A DNA stretch of 64,000 nucleotides from Microvenator marinus (lineage in GTDB: Bacteria > Myxococcota_A > Bradymonadia > Bradymonadales > Bradymonadaceae): contig NZ_CP042467.1 of the NCBI RefSeq assembly GCF_007993755.1, positions 1,650,001-1,714,000 of the forward strand, written 5' to 3'. A program made the translations under genes and the position numbers. Positions 16,709 through 26,125 of this stretch are shown piece by piece. Each line of letters opens with the position of its first letter. The first letter of the stretch is position 1. A model generated the notes under the pieces. The model searched no databases. It saw only the letters and a list, made by a program, of their open reading frames with translations, and was not told where the DNA came from.

Positions 16709-19599
16709 TGGCGCTGAACCTAGCTGAACTTCTTGAAGCCGGACTCGACGTCCGAGCGGACTCGTTGCACCAAAAGCTCTACGCACAGGATGCCTCGGTT
16801 TACGAGCACCAACCTCTTGGTGTGGCCTTCCCGAGAACTGCGGATGAGCTCGTCAACCTCGTAGCGCTTGCCAATGAGGCGCGCATTCCTCTGGTTCCTC
16901 GGGCGGCGGGAACGTCCTTGGCTGGTCAGGCAACGGGCCCTGGTCTCGTGGTAGATACCGGTCGTCATATGACCAGGATTCTCGAGCTCAACCGAGAAGA
17001 GGGATGGGTTCGCGTGGAGCCAGGGGTCATACTTGACGAGCTAAATCGTTATCTCAGCCCTTTTGATCTTTTCTTTGGTCCGGACACGTCGACGTCCAAT
17101 CGATGCATGATCGGCGGAATGATCGGCAACAACTCGTGTGGGTCCCATTCCATCCTCTATGGAAACACCATGGCACACGTCCTCGAGCTCGAAGTGGTCT
17201 TCGCCGATGGCACTCGGGAAGTCTTGAAAGACTGGAGTGACGACGAATTGCTGCATCACTCCAAGCGTCAAGACGCACTTGGTGCGGGGCTCAGGGAACT
17301 ACTCAGCATTGAGGATACTCACCGAGAGGAAATCGAGGCTAATTATCCGCCGCGCGCCCTTGTGCGCAGAAACACTGGCTATCCGCTCGATGATTTTATC
17401 TGGCGCACTCCTAAGAACCTCGGGCGTTTTTTGTGTGGCACAGAAGGAACACTGGCTTTCACGGTTTCGGCAAAACTCAATTTGGTAGCGAAGCCGAAAC
17501 ACAAGATTTTGGTTTGCGCACAATTCCACGACCTAATCGAGTCTCTGGAAGCCACGGTGTTGGCGGTTTCCCACAATCCCGCAGCCGTGGAGCTCATCGA
17601 TCGCCGAATCTTGGAGCAGACTAAGTCCCACCTCGAGCACCAACACAATCGCTTCTTTGTTGAGGGTGACCCTGATGCCGTGCTCGTCATCGAGTTCTAT
17701 CGAGACACCGTGGCAGAAGCCGAAGAAGCAGCCGCGCGGTTAATCGAATCACTCCAAGAAAAAGGCATGGGATATGCTTGGCCAATCGTCAGGACACCGG
17801 ACGACAAACGCGTCTGGGAGCTCCGGAAGGCGGGGCTCGGCCTCCTGATGGGCGTCCCCGGAGATACCAAGGCCGTTTCTGTGGTCGAAGACACAGCTGT
17901 GCCCGTTGAAAACCTCCCGGCCTACGTCAAAGAGTTTCAGCGCTTGATGGAGAAGTACGAGACTCAAAGCGTCTATCATGCGCACGCTTCTGTGGGAGAA
18001 TTGCACCTACGCCCTGAACTCAATCTAAAGGACTTGCAAGACGTCCAGAAGTTTAAGGATATCGCGAGAGAGACCGCTCTACTCGTCAAGTCTTTCAGGG
18101 GCTCGCTCAGCGGGGAACATGGTGACGGACGGGTCCGATCCCCCTTGATTCGCGAGTTTTTTGGTGACGAAGTCTATGAACTTCATCAACGGGTAAAGAG
18201 CGCATTCGATCCAAACAACATCCTAAATCCTGGGATTATTGTTAACGCTCATCCGATCGACCATCATTTCAGAGTAGAGCCTGGCTCCACTCCCCCCGAT
18301 CTGGAAGCCACCTTCTTTGATTGGTCCTCGGATCTTGGGTTTATGCGAGCGTTGGAGAAGTGCAATGGTGCCGGCGCGTGTCGAAAGCTCCCCGAAGCGG
18401 GAGGAACGATGTGCCCGTCCTACATGGCGACTCTTGACGAAAAAGACTCCACAAGGGGACGAGCCAACATCTTCCGACAAGTCTTCCTGAATCAACCAGC
18501 GAGCTGGATGACCGACGAAGACCTCGCGGAGGCCCTGGACCTCTGCCTTTCGTGCAAAGCCTGCAAGAGTGAATGCCCGGCAAGTGTGGATATGGCGAGG
18601 ATGAAAGCTGAGTTTTCCCAACACCGTGCCGATGCTGGCTCACAAGGCCTACGTTCAAAGTTCTTCGGAAATTACACCGCTCTATCCAAGCTCGGCGCCC
18701 TCCTTCCTGGATTATCCAATGCAGGTCTGAAGTTTGGACCGGCACGACAAGTCATGAACCACGTACTGAAGATTGCGCCCGAGCGCTCAATCCCAGAATT
18801 TGGGCTCGAGAGAGCCTCGACCTGGCTAAAGCGTCGAGCCCCGGCCGCACACAAACGTTCTGTCTGGCTCTTCGTCGACCCGTTCACCGAGTTCAACGAC
18901 CCTCATCTCGCCAAGGAAGCAACGCTTTGTTTGGAAGCTCTAGGGTTTCGCGTAGACCTTCTGCCAATTGAAGACGACGGACGCACCTTCATTTCAAAAG
19001 GAATGCTGCGTCAAGCCAAGGCGCTGACGAATCAAAACCTGCAAACGCTCCGACCACTTCTAGAACAAAGTCCTCAAAAGAAGATTGTAGGAATCGAGCC
19101 AAGCGCCCTTTTAACACTTCGCGACGAAACACCAGACCTCGCTGATAGAGAGCTGAAGCCGGTCGCACATGATCTGGCGAAGCGTGCCCTACTCTTCGAT
19201 GAATTCATTTCTGAAATCATCGACGCTGGCGACTTCCCTGACCTCGATCATATGGGAGAGAAAGTCGTCTTTCATGGCCATTGCCACCAAAAGGCACTCT
19301 CAGACCTCTCTCACACGATCAAACTCCTGAGGCTGAGCGGCTACGACGTAGAAGTTCTGAAGACCGGATGTTGCGGAATGGCCGGCTCGTTCGGGTACGA
19401 AGCTGAACATTACGAACTCTCCATGAAGATCGGAGAACTCACCCTCTTCCCAGCACTGCGCCAAACGGACGCTAGCACCTGGATCGTCGCAACTGGCACC
19501 TCGTGCCGTCATCAAATCAAAGACGGCGTCTCACGCGATTCTGTACATCCTGTGCAGCTTCTAAGCCGAGCATTGCGCCTGAATTCGTCGGAACCTTGA
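16708..19599 (+). CDS. fused FAD/Fe-S D-2-hydroxyacid dehydrogenase (YdiJ/GlcDF-like)
   Basis: This 963-residue fusion has an FAD-binding PCMH domain at the N-terminus (VPRAAGTSLAGQATGPGLVV), the FAD-oxidase C domain (LRPELNLKD, SGEHGDGRVRSPLIREFF, NPGIIVN), then a Fe-S part with CNGAGACRKLPEAGGTMCPS and CLSCKACKSECPASVD as a 2x[4Fe-4S]-like module. CCG-type cluster-binding segments (HGHCHQK and GCCGMAGSFGYE) come last. It corresponds to E. coli YdiJ, a D-2-hydroxyglutarate dehydrogenase, or to fused GlcD-GlcF lactate/glycolate dehydrogenases. Electrons probably pass to quinone. It overlaps the patatin stop by one base and is followed by a strong terminator. Confidence 0.85.
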   Translation: MALNLAELLEAGLDVRADSLHQKLYAQDASVYEHQPLGVAFPRTADELVNLVALANEARIPLVPRAAGTSLAGQATGPGLVVDTGRHMTRILELNREEGWVRVEPGVILDELNRYLSPFDLFFGPDTSTSNRCMIGGMIGNNSCGSHSILYGNTMAHVLELEVVFADGTREVLKDWSDDELLHHSKRQDALGAGLRELLSIEDTHREEIEANYPPRALVRRNTGYPLDDFIWRTPKNLGRFLCGTEGTLAFTVSAKLNLVAKPKHKILVCAQFHDLIESLEATVLAVSHNPAAVELIDRRILEQTKSHLEHQHNRFFVEGDPDAVLVIEFYRDTVAEAEEAAARLIESLQEKGMGYAWPIVRTPDDKRVWELRKAGLGLLMGVPGDTKAVSVVEDTAVPVENLPAYVKEFQRLMEKYETQSVYHAHASVGELHLRPELNLKDLQDVQKFKDIARETALLVKSFRGSLSGEHGDGRVRSPLIREFFGDEVYELHQRVKSAFDPNNILNPGIIVNAHPIDHHFRVEPGSTPPDLEATFFDWSSDLGFMRALEKCNGAGACRKLPEAGGTMCPSYMATLDEKDSTRGRANIFRQVFLNQPASWMTDEDLAEALDLCLSCKACKSECPASVDMARMKAEFSQHRADAGSQGLRSKFFGNYTALSKLGALLPGLSNAGLKFGPARQVMNHVLKIAPERSIPEFGLERASTWLKRRAPAAHKRSVWLFVDPFTEFNDPHLAKEATLCLEALGFRVDLLPIEDDGRTFISKGMLRQAKALTNQNLQTLRPLLEQSPQKKIVGIEPSALLTLRDETPDLADRELKPVAHDLAKRALLFDEFISEIIDAGDFPDLDHMGEKVVFHGHCHQKALSDLSHTIKLLRLSGYDVEVLKTGCCGMAGSFGYEAEHYELSMKIGELTLFPALRQTDASTWIVATGTSCRHQIKDGVSRDSVHPVQLLSRALRLNSSEP

Positions 19600-19614
19600 T
19601 TCTCTGAGCTCAAG

Positions 19615-19646
19615 AAACAAAAAAGGCAGGTGAAACACCTGCCTTT
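19615..19646. terminator. bidirectional intrinsic terminator
   Basis: AAAGGCAGGTG (19622-19632) and CACCTGCCTTT (19636-19646) form an 11-bp perfect stem with an AAA loop. In the minus direction a T-rich run follows, ending rplI transcription; in the plus direction only a short T-run follows, ending the YdiJ-like gene less strongly. Confidence 0.8.
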
Positions 19647-19667
19647 ACTTCGTTGAGAGTAGACCTC

Positions 19668-20111
19668 TTAGAGAGCTACAACCCAAACCTTAACGTGGGC
19701 TTGGATACCGCTCGCGAGCTTAACTGGAACACTGTAGATTCCAAGCTCCGAGATTGGTCGATCCAGGTCAACCTGTCGACGGTCGACTTTGTGACCTTGC
19801 TGCGTGAGCACATCAGCCACTTCGCGAGACGTTACCGAACCGAAGAGTTTGTCTTCGTCGCCAGCACGCTTTGGAATGGTGATAGAAACGCCATCGATCT
19901 CGCCAAGAAGTTTGCGGGCTTCTGCCTGCTGAACTGCCTTTGCTTTCTCGATTTCAGCGAGTTGGTGCTCGAGCTGCTTCTTATTTCCCATCGTGGCGAG
20001 TACCGCCATACCTTTGGGGATTAGAAAGTTTCTACCGTAGCCAGCAGCCACTTTGACAACTTCGCCCATCTCACCAAGGTTCTTCACGTCTTCTTTAAGG
20101 ATGACTTCCAT
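19668..20111 (-). CDS. rplI: 50S ribosomal protein L9
   Basis: The 147-residue product begins MEVILKEDVKNLGEMGEVVKVAAGYGRNFLIPKG, the invariant L9 N-terminal domain, followed by the long connecting helix (HQLAEIEKAKAVQQAEARKLLGE) and the C-terminal domain. It binds 23S rRNA domain V. Its ATG lies one base after the rpsF stop, so the two are co-translated. The usual rpsR gene (S18) between them is absent here. Confidence 0.97.
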   Translation of the reverse strand: MEVILKEDVKNLGEMGEVVKVAAGYGRNFLIPKGMAVLATMGNKKQLEHQLAEIEKAKAVQQAEARKLLGEIDGVSITIPKRAGDEDKLFGSVTSREVADVLTQQGHKVDRRQVDLDRPISELGIYSVPVKLASGIQAHVKVWVVAL

Positions 20112-20112
20112 C

Positions 20113-20508
20113 TCACTCCTCCTCGCCCATCAGGACATCGTGAACTTCTTCCTCAACACCGCGAGCGAGACGCTCTTCTGGAATGAGGTCTTCCTGCAAT
20201 TTAACCGTGAGGAACTTCAACACGGGATCGAGAATGCGCAAGTTACGCTCGATCTCGGCTACCGTCGTCGCTGGTGCGAGGAAGCGGTAGTACTGGTAGT
20301 GACCACGCTCGTGGTACGAAGCATCCGTGCGGTCACGAACTTCGTACGCCAAGCGGCGAAGGCCCCAATCATCAAAGCGAAGCATGTGTCCGCCTGTGTT
20401 CTCGATGACACCTTCAACACGCTCGCGTGTCTTGGTCACATCTTCGGGGCTCACACCAGGGCGCAAGATATAAACTGTTTCGTATTCTCTTTGTCTTTCA
20501 ACTGCCAC
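20113..20508 (-). CDS. rpsF: 30S ribosomal protein S6
   Basis: The product (about 131 residues) contains YETVYILRPGVSPEDV and LRRLAYEVRDR, typical of S6. I place the start at the GTG at 20508 (MAVERQREYET) because ACGAGG lies six bases upstream; the longer frame from 20526 has no ribosome site. S6 normally pairs with S18 on the 30S platform, so rpsR must lie elsewhere in the genome. The C-terminus is acidic (GVEEEVHDVLMGEEE). Confidence 0.94.
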   Translation of the reverse strand: MAVERQREYETVYILRPGVSPEDVTKTRERVEGVIENTGGHMLRFDDWGLRRLAYEVRDRTDASYHERGHYQYYRFLAPATTVAEIERNLRILDPVLKFLTVKLQEDLIPEERLARGVEEEVHDVLMGEEE

Positions 20509-20567
20509 TTTTAACCTCGTGGACACTGGCCCCCACCGTTTGTGGGAGCGAGGTAATCAACCTAAAA

Positions 20568-22862
20568 TTACTGAACTTTTGCCGACTCTTCTTGAGCCGG
20601 GGCGGCAGGTTCTGCCTCAACTACGGGTGCTTTGTCAATAGCTGCAGCCAATTCTTCCGTTTCCACCACAACTTCCTGAGCTGCGGTTGCAGCTGGAGCA
20701 GCGGTCTCAACTGCGTCAAGCGCGATGACCGGAGCAAGTACCAATGCCACAACACTCATCAGTTTAAGAAGAATGTTGAGAGCCGGACCAGCCGTATCTT
20801 TGAACGGGTCGCCCACGGTGTCACCGTTAACCGCTGCTTTGTGAGCTTCACTGCCCTTTCCGCCGTGATGTCCACCTTCGATGTACTTCTTAGCGTTGTC
20901 CCATGCACCACCGGCGTTGGACATGAAGATTGCCATCGCGACGCCCGAAGTTGTCACACCGGCAAGCAATCCACCGAGCATATTGGCGTCGTAGAAACCA
21001 ACCACAACCGGAACGATGATCGCCATGAGTCCTGGTGCAACCATTTCTTTAAGAGCCGCCTCAGTTGAGATGCTCACACATTTTGCGTACTCACCTTTAG
21101 CGGTTCCTTCCAACAAACCCGGGATCTCGCGGAACTGACGTCGAACTTCTTCGATCATCGCGCCAGCGGAACGGCCCACTGCCTGCATAGCCATAGCCGA
21201 GAAGATGAAGGGCATCACAGCACCGATGAACACACCTACCATAACGGTTGGGTTCAAGAGATTGATGCCCTGCGTCATGTTCGCTTGCTGAGTGAACGCG
21301 GTGAAGAGTGCGAGTGCGGTCAAAGCAGCCGAACCAATGGCGAAGCCTTTTCCGATAGCGGCAGTGGTATTACCCACCGAGTCGAGCTTGTCAGTACGAC
21401 CACGAACTTCCTTTGGAAGATGGCTCATTTCAGCGATACCGCCAGCGTTGTCGGCAATCGGGCCGAACGCGTCAACAGCGAGCTGGATACCAGTGGTTGC
21501 GAGCATGCCGAGAGCCGCGAGCGCGATACCATAGAGACCGGAAGTTTGGTACGAAACCAAGATTGCAATTGCGATCAACCCAACAGGAATTGCTGTAGAC
21601 TTCATACCGAGACCCAAACCAGCAATGATGTTTGGTGCAGTTCCCATCTCACTTTCTTTTGCAATCTCTTGGACCGGCTTGAAGTGGTCGCTTGTGTAGT
21701 ACTCGGTCACGAAGCCGATCAGGGTTCCCGCAACAAGACCTGCAAGTGTTGCCCAGAATGGACCCATTTGTGTGTAGTGCTCGCCCGTTACGAGCGTGAT
21801 TCCTTCAGCAGGAAGCATCAGATTGACAAGAATACCCGTGCCGATTGCGGCAGTAATCGCTGCACCCACCGTGCCGGTGTGAAGCGCCTTTGCGGGATTT
21901 CCGTCTTCGCTCACTCTTACGAAGAAAGTGAAAACGATGGAGACGATGATGCCCATGGAAGCGATCATCATTGGAAGCATGATCGGATTGACATTGCCTT
22001 CAGACATCGCCCAGGGAATCGCCAGAACCATGGCACCGATGATGGAGCCTACGTAGGATTCGAAAAGGTCAGCGCCCATACCAGCCACGTCACCCACGTT
22101 GTCACCAACGTTGTCTGCAATGGTGGCAGGGTTACGCGGGTCGTCCTCGGGAATTCCGGCTTCAACTTTACCCACGAGGTCGGCACCAACGTCGGCAGCT
22201 TTGGTGTAGATACCACCACCAACACGAGCGAAGAGAGCGATCGAACTTGCGCCGAGGCTGAACCCAGTCAAAACGCTAAGAAGCTGCGTCATCACGAAGC
22301 CATCTTGAGCCATTCTGGTTGGCTCGGTGAACATCGTCATCATGTCGATGCCGAGAACTTTCGTGTAAATCACGAGAAGCGAGCCAAGGCCCAAAAGCCC
22401 AAGGCCCACAACGTTCATTCCCATCACGACGCCGCCCGAGAACGACACCTTAAGAGCCTGTGACAAGCCTGTTCGGGCAGCATTCGTGGTTCGAACGTTG
22501 GCGAGAGTCGCCACTTTCATACCGAACCAACCTGCAAAGCCTGAGCACACGGCTCCGACTACGAACGAGAGCGAGACCAACATCATCGTGGTCGCGTTGA
22601 AGATGCCACCTGTGTTGGTCGAGAGGGCCTCTGGAGCCTGGCTCATGTAGATACCAGCGAGTGCAACGGCAACAACCACCACAAAAATACTGAGCCACTT
22701 GTACTCACGTCGAAGGAACGCCATGGCTCCCTCTTGGATGTACCCGGCAATTTCAGCCATCTCTGCGGTACCTACCTCTTGCGAGGCGACCCATTTGGCT
22801 CGCATGAATGCGAACACCAAAGCGATCAAGCCCGCCACGGGAACGATCAATGTTAAATCCAC
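20568..22862 (-). CDS. hppA: membrane-bound pyrophosphatase, K+-dependent type
   Basis: The 764-residue polytopic protein couples PPi hydrolysis to H+ or Na+ export across the inner membrane. The substrate site is evident: [52 protein letters not shown] in TM5-6 and later repeats. [15 protein letters not shown] has Ala where K+-independent pumps carry Lys, so this is the K+-dependent subfamily. An Ala/Glu-rich tail of about 50 residues follows the last helix. The start is a GTG with GGAG upstream. It may work with the PPi-type phosphofructokinase at 44525. H+ versus Na+ specificity cannot be settled by eye. Confidence 0.95.
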   Translation of the reverse strand: MDLTLIVPVAGLIALVFAFMRAKWVASQEVGTAEMAEIAGYIQEGAMAFLRREYKWLSIFVVVVAVALAGIYMSQAPEALSTNTGGIFNATTMMLVSLSFVVGAVCSGFAGWFGMKVATLANVRTTNAARTGLSQALKVSFSGGVVMGMNVVGLGLLGLGSLLVIYTKVLGIDMMTMFTEPTRMAQDGFVMTQLLSVLTGFSLGASSIALFARVGGGIYTKAADVGADLVGKVEAGIPEDDPRNPATIADNVGDNVGDVAGMGADLFESYVGSIIGAMVLAIPWAMSEGNVNPIMLPMMIASMGIIVSIVFTFFVRVSEDGNPAKALHTGTVGAAITAAIGTGILVNLMLPAEGITLVTGEHYTQMGPFWATLAGLVAGTLIGFVTEYYTSDHFKPVQEIAKESEMGTAPNIIAGLGLGMKSTAIPVGLIAIAILVSYQTSGLYGIALAALGMLATTGIQLAVDAFGPIADNAGGIAEMSHLPKEVRGRTDKLDSVGNTTAAIGKGFAIGSAALTALALFTAFTQQANMTQGINLLNPTVMVGVFIGAVMPFIFSAMAMQAVGRSAGAMIEEVRRQFREIPGLLEGTAKGEYAKCVSISTEAALKEMVAPGLMAIIVPVVVGFYDANMLGGLLAGVTTSGVAMAIFMSNAGGAWDNAKKYIEGGHHGGKGSEAHKAAVNGDTVGDPFKDTAGPALNILLKLMSVVALVLAPVIALDAVETAAPAATAAQEVVVETEELAAAIDKAPVVEAEPAAPAQEESAKVQ

Positions 22863-22899
22863 GATTTTCTCCAGTTAAGAAATTATCTTTGTTGTCGTC

Positions 22900-22913
22900 G
22901 GTGCACGTGCACC
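22900..22913. promoter_or_regulatory. perfect 14-bp palindrome between pth and hppA
   Basis: GGTGCACGTGCACC is a perfect palindrome four bases beyond the pth stop on the minus strand and well upstream of nothing else, since hppA lies beyond it. It has no T-run, so it is more likely an operator or RNA-processing hairpin than a terminator. Confidence 0.35.
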
Positions 22914-22917
22914 GCGT

Positions 22918-23484
22918 TTATCTACCGTTAAACTGATTCTGCGCCGCACTCGCGCCATCTGCCAAAATGGCTTCCAACGCGTCACAAGCCGTGTCCAACT
23001 CAATCAAGAGTTCGTCGGTATCTGCCGCTGGAAACGGACTGAGTACCCAGTCCGTCACACTTCCCTTCTCGGGGCGACCGATGCCCATACGAACACGAAT
23101 AAAGTCGTTTTGGCCCGTCTGAGCGATGATATCCCGGAGGCCATTGTGCCCTCCGTGTCCACCACCGATCTTTATCCGGACAACGCCAAATGGAAGGTCA
23201 AGTTCATCGTGAACCACAATGACGTTTGGCATCTCTATGTCGAAAAAACTCCGAGCCGCAGCTACGGACTTTCCCGAGAGATTCATAAACGTTTGCGGCT
23301 GCAAGAGATGTACTTTCTCGCCCCGGCAAATGCCCGACGCGTATCGACCATGAAATTTCTGCTGTGTCAACGCAATACCGAGGCGATCGACAAATCTGTC
23401 GATCACTAAAAACCCGATATTGTGGCGGGTTAACTCGTACTTTGGCCCCGGATTACCGAGGCCCGCCAGCAGATAGGAACTCAC
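22918..23484 (-). CDS. pth: peptidyl-tRNA hydrolase
   Basis: The 188-residue product contains the whole Pth fold: LAGLGNPGPKYELTRHNIGF with the catalytic His in RHN, QPQTFMNLSGKSV, HDELDLPFGVVRIKIGGGHGGHNGLRDI and the C-terminal half. It cleaves peptidyl-tRNA that drops off ribosomes and recycles tRNA. The start is a GTG. It lies 18 bases downstream of rplY in the conserved prs-rplY-pth order. Confidence 0.95.
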   Translation of the reverse strand: MSSYLLAGLGNPGPKYELTRHNIGFLVIDRFVDRLGIALTQQKFHGRYASGICRGEKVHLLQPQTFMNLSGKSVAAARSFFDIEMPNVIVVHDELDLPFGVVRIKIGGGHGGHNGLRDIIAQTGQNDFIRVRMGIGRPEKGSVTDWVLSPFPAADTDELLIELDTACDALEAILADGASAAQNQFNGR

Positions 23485-23502
23485 GCCTGAGATCTCCCAG
23501 GA

Positions 23503-24090
23503 TTAGCCCTTGCCTTTCGCAGCAGCTCCACGAGGGACGGCAATTTGATAGACAGCGAAATCGGCCTTGTAGCCAGGCTCAACACCTTCTGGCAACTCCA
23601 GCTCGCTCGCCAAAAACACAGCGCCCAAACCGAGGTCCGAGATATCGTGAGTAAGCTTCTCAGGAATGTCGTCAGGACGAGCCATCAGCTCAACTTGAGG
23701 ACGAACCGCGCGAAGCTTTCCACCCTCACGCTCACCACGTGAACGGCCGGTGGTCTCCACTGGGACGGTAACTTTGACCTTTTTGTTCGGGTCAACCACC
23801 ACAAAATCAGCGTGGACGAGGTCGCGCTTGATTGGGTCGATTTGGTATTCTTTCACCATGACGTAGTCAAAGCTTGAACCACCCTCGATCTCCAAACGGA
23901 AAACGATGTTTCGACGACGTGGACCCGTAAGGAGCTTGTAAAGCGCGTCTGGATCGGCAACCACCGAGATGGTCTCGGAATTCATTCCGTAGCAAACTGC
24001 TGGCAATTGACCAGCTGCGCGAAGCTTACGAGCGACGCCTTTGCCACTCTCGGTGCGTCCGGTGACGCTAAATGTTGGTTTTGTACTCAT
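23503..24090 (-). CDS. rplY: 50S ribosomal protein L25 (CTC-type)
   Basis: The product contains the L25 barrel (FSVTGRTESGKGVARKLRAAGQLPAVCYG) and the extended CTC-type C-domain (VETTGRSRGEREGGKLRAVRPQVELMARPDDIPEKLTHDI). The ATG at 24090 (MSTKPTFSV) is preferred to 24102 because GGAGG lies upstream of it. It binds 5S rRNA. It lies between prs and pth in a conserved housekeeping operon. Confidence 0.94.
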   Translation of the reverse strand: MSTKPTFSVTGRTESGKGVARKLRAAGQLPAVCYGMNSETISVVADPDALYKLLTGPRRRNIVFRLEIEGGSSFDYVMVKEYQIDPIKRDLVHADFVVVDPNKKVKVTVPVETTGRSRGEREGGKLRAVRPQVELMARPDDIPEKLTHDISDLGLGAVFLASELELPEGVEPGYKADFAVYQIAVPRGAAAKGKG

Positions 24091-24130
24091 TCTTTCCTCC
24101 ATATGACTTCGAAAGACGCGAAGCCATATA

Positions 24131-25087
24131 TCAACCGTTCGATAATTTAAATAGCGAACTTACAGAATCACCACCGTGGACACGTCGAATTGCCTCACCA
24201 AAGAGGTCTCCGACACTACATATCTGTATTTTTTCACAGCCTCTGGCTGCTTCGCTCAAAGGAATTGAGTCCGTGACGAAAACGCGTTTCAGCACAGAAT
24301 TAGAGATCCGTTCGATCGCAGGGCCGCTCAACACGGGATGGGACGCTGCTGCATAAACCTCAGAGGCACCGTGCTCCAGAACAGCGGCAGCCGCCTGAGT
24401 GAGTGTCCCTGCTGTATCGATCATATCGTCTACGATGATCGCGTGTTTGTCTTTCACGTCACCGATAAGATGCATGGCGTGAGCCACACCTGGTGCGCTG
24501 CGACGCTTGTCCACGATCGCCAACGGACATCTGAAGACGTTTGAGTAATGGCGCGCGCGCTCCACCCCTCCAGCGTCCGGCGAAACAAACACGAGTTTGT
24601 CAGACGGAATCTCGAGAGAGCGCAACGAGTGAATGAGAACCGGACTCGCGTAGATATTGTCTACTGGCTTCGTAAAGAAACCCTGAATCTGGCTCGCGTG
24701 GAGGTCCATCGTGATCACACGCGAAAAACCGGCCGCCTGAATCAAGTCAGCAATCAGCTTCGCAGTGATGGGCGTTCGAGGCTTTGCCTGCCTATCTTGG
24801 CGCGCATAGCCAAAGTAGGGGATCACAGCAGTGATCTCGTCAGCTGATGCACGCCGAAGCGCGTCACCCATAACGAGGAGCTCCATCAAATTATCATTCA
24901 CGGGCCAAGAGAGCGTCTGGATCAGGTAGGTTTGACGATGGCGGACGCTGGTCTGAATTTCGACCTGAATCTCACCGTCAGCAAAACGCCCGACCATCGC
25001 ATCGCTCATGTTCAAACCCAGATAGCTCGCAATGGCGGAGCTGAGTGCGGGATTTGAGTTTCCCGCAAAAAGCATCATATCACTCAT
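24131..25087 (-). CDS. prs: ribose-phosphate pyrophosphokinase
   Basis: The 318-residue product makes PRPP from ribose 5-phosphate and ATP. Visible landmarks are FAGNSNPAL, GRFADGEIQVEI, the catalytic flexible loop around GYARQDRQAKPRTPITAKL, and the PRPP-binding IIVDDMIDTAGTLTQAA. The ATG at 25087 (MSDMMLFAGNSNP) is chosen because an upstream in-frame start runs into the terminator and the tRNA-Gln gene. PRPP feeds purine, pyrimidine, His and Trp synthesis. Confidence 0.95.
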   Translation of the reverse strand: MSDMMLFAGNSNPALSSAIASYLGLNMSDAMVGRFADGEIQVEIQTSVRHRQTYLIQTLSWPVNDNLMELLVMGDALRRASADEITAVIPYFGYARQDRQAKPRTPITAKLIADLIQAAGFSRVITMDLHASQIQGFFTKPVDNIYASPVLIHSLRSLEIPSDKLVFVSPDAGGVERARHYSNVFRCPLAIVDKRRSAPGVAHAMHLIGDVKDKHAIIVDDMIDTAGTLTQAAAAVLEHGASEVYAAASHPVLSGPAIERISNSVLKRVFVTDSIPLSEAARGCEKIQICSVGDLFGEAIRRVHGGDSVSSLFKLSNG

Positions 25088-25109
25088 GACAAAGCCTCTG
25101 GGTGAGAAC

Positions 25110-25143
25110 AAAAACGCAGGCGCTACCTTTCGGTAAGCCTGCG
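25110..25143 (-). terminator. terminator after tRNA-Gln
   Basis: On the minus strand CGCAGGC and GCCTGCG (25137-25143 and 25115-25121) pair, with an inner TACC/GGTA stem, followed by TTTTTG. It ends transcription after tRNA-Gln and before prs. Confidence 0.65.
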
Positions 25144-25159
25144 TGATGGCGAGAGCCAA

Positions 25160-25231
25160 CAGGGGTGCTAGGATTCGAACCTAGGAATGCCGGTACCAAA
25201 AACCGGTGCCTTACCACTTGGCGACACCCCT
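25160..25231 (-). tRNA. tRNA-Gln (anticodon TTG)
   Basis: The reverse strand folds into a cloverleaf: acceptor AGGGGTG/CACCCCT (25225-25231 with 25161-25167), anticodon stem CCGGT/ACCGG around loop TTTTGGT with anticodon TTG, and a T-arm CCTAG-GTTCGAA-CTAGG. The discriminator is G and CCA is not encoded. Placement upstream of prs is a conserved neighbourhood in related bacteria. Confidence 0.93.
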
Positions 25232-25300
25232 ACACTCGAAGAGGTACATCTCCGAGGCGGGCGACTGTCTATCACCCGTCAAAATACGTGTCAAGCAACT

Positions 25301-26125
25301 TTAGAAACAAGCGCCCCATCCAAGTGATTCTCCCGACGAATTGCGCATAATCTGGCATGTCGTGGACTCGGGACACGTGTCGACTTCTTCATCTGGATTG
25401 CAAATTTGTTTGCAAGTTAAATCACTTGCGCCCGTCCCGGCACAACGGAAACCTTCATTGCACTCGTTTGAATTTTCGCACGTCACGCCAGGTTCGGCTT
25501 CCGGATCAAAGATCCCACACCGAGTTCCATTGTCCGTGGAGTAACATTCGCGATCGGCCGGGCAAGAATCGGGGAAGAACGTACACTCATTGGTGGCCAG
25601 AAAACATATTCCAACACGACTCTCTCGCCCGAACGGACGACACGTGTAGTCCGGCGCACATTGGGGCTGGGCATCCGATCCCGTGCGACAATACTCAACG
25701 CAGACGCTCTCGCCACCTTCTGGGGCGAGGCAAGTCAACCCTGCCCTACAATCCGAATCGGCTTCACACGGCGTGTCTTGAATGCCTGCACCCGCATCCA
25801 CGCAAGATACTTCAAATCCCTCTGCGTTTTCCTCAGTGACGCAGGCCTCACCGGAATCACAACCCCTCTGACAAAGGGGATCGCAGACACCAATCTCGGG
25901 ATCGAGGAGATCACAATCCGGAAGTGGCCCGGTGGTGTTGTTCGTTTGAGTAGCCGACTGATTGGTCGACGGTAGTGTGGCGTTATTGGACGTGTTCGTC
26001 TGAGTATTGTTCGTATTGGTCTGATTATTCGTCCCAACCGACATATTGTTCGTACTGGCGGGAGGAGCTGTATCGTCTCCGCACGCCACAAGCAGACTCA
26101 CGATGGCAAGGTAGATCCAACGCAT
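25301..26125 (-). CDS. Cys-rich lipoprotein, tandem array member 1
   Basis: MRWIYLAIVSLLVAC gives a lipobox with Cys15. A long Asn/Thr linker (TNNQTNTNNTQTNTSNNAT...) follows, then about 190 residues with many Cys in spaced pairs (CDLLDPEIGVCDPLCQRGCDSGEACV, CRTGSDAQPQCAPDYTCRPFG). The disulphide-rich repeats recall EGF/Kazal-like modules of surface proteins, but no family is certain. It is the last of five related genes. Its ribosome-binding region lies inside a terminator-like hairpin, so it may be expressed at a lower level. The protein is probably anchored to the outer membrane and exposed. Confidence 0.75.
   Translation of the reverse strand: MRWIYLAIVSLLVACGDDTAPPASTNNMSVGTNNQTNTNNTQTNTSNNATLPSTNQSATQTNNTTGPLPDCDLLDPEIGVCDPLCQRGCDSGEACVTEENAEGFEVSCVDAGAGIQDTPCEADSDCRAGLTCLAPEGGESVCVEYCRTGSDAQPQCAPDYTCRPFGRESRVGICFLATNECTFFPDSCPADRECYSTDNGTRCGIFDPEAEPGVTCENSNECNEGFRCAGTGASDLTCKQICNPDEEVDTCPESTTCQIMRNSSGESLGWGACF

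Noticed and set aside
21285-22463. A 392-codon open frame antisense to hppA on the plus strand
   Set aside because: It lies wholly inside hppA, is Thr/His/Cys-rich in the pattern of a reverse-complemented GC-rich gene, and has no recognisable domain.
25160-25231. tRNA-Gln as an attachment site for an island carrying the lipoprotein array
   Set aside because: No integrase gene or duplicated 3' tRNA end was found; the array looks like local duplication.
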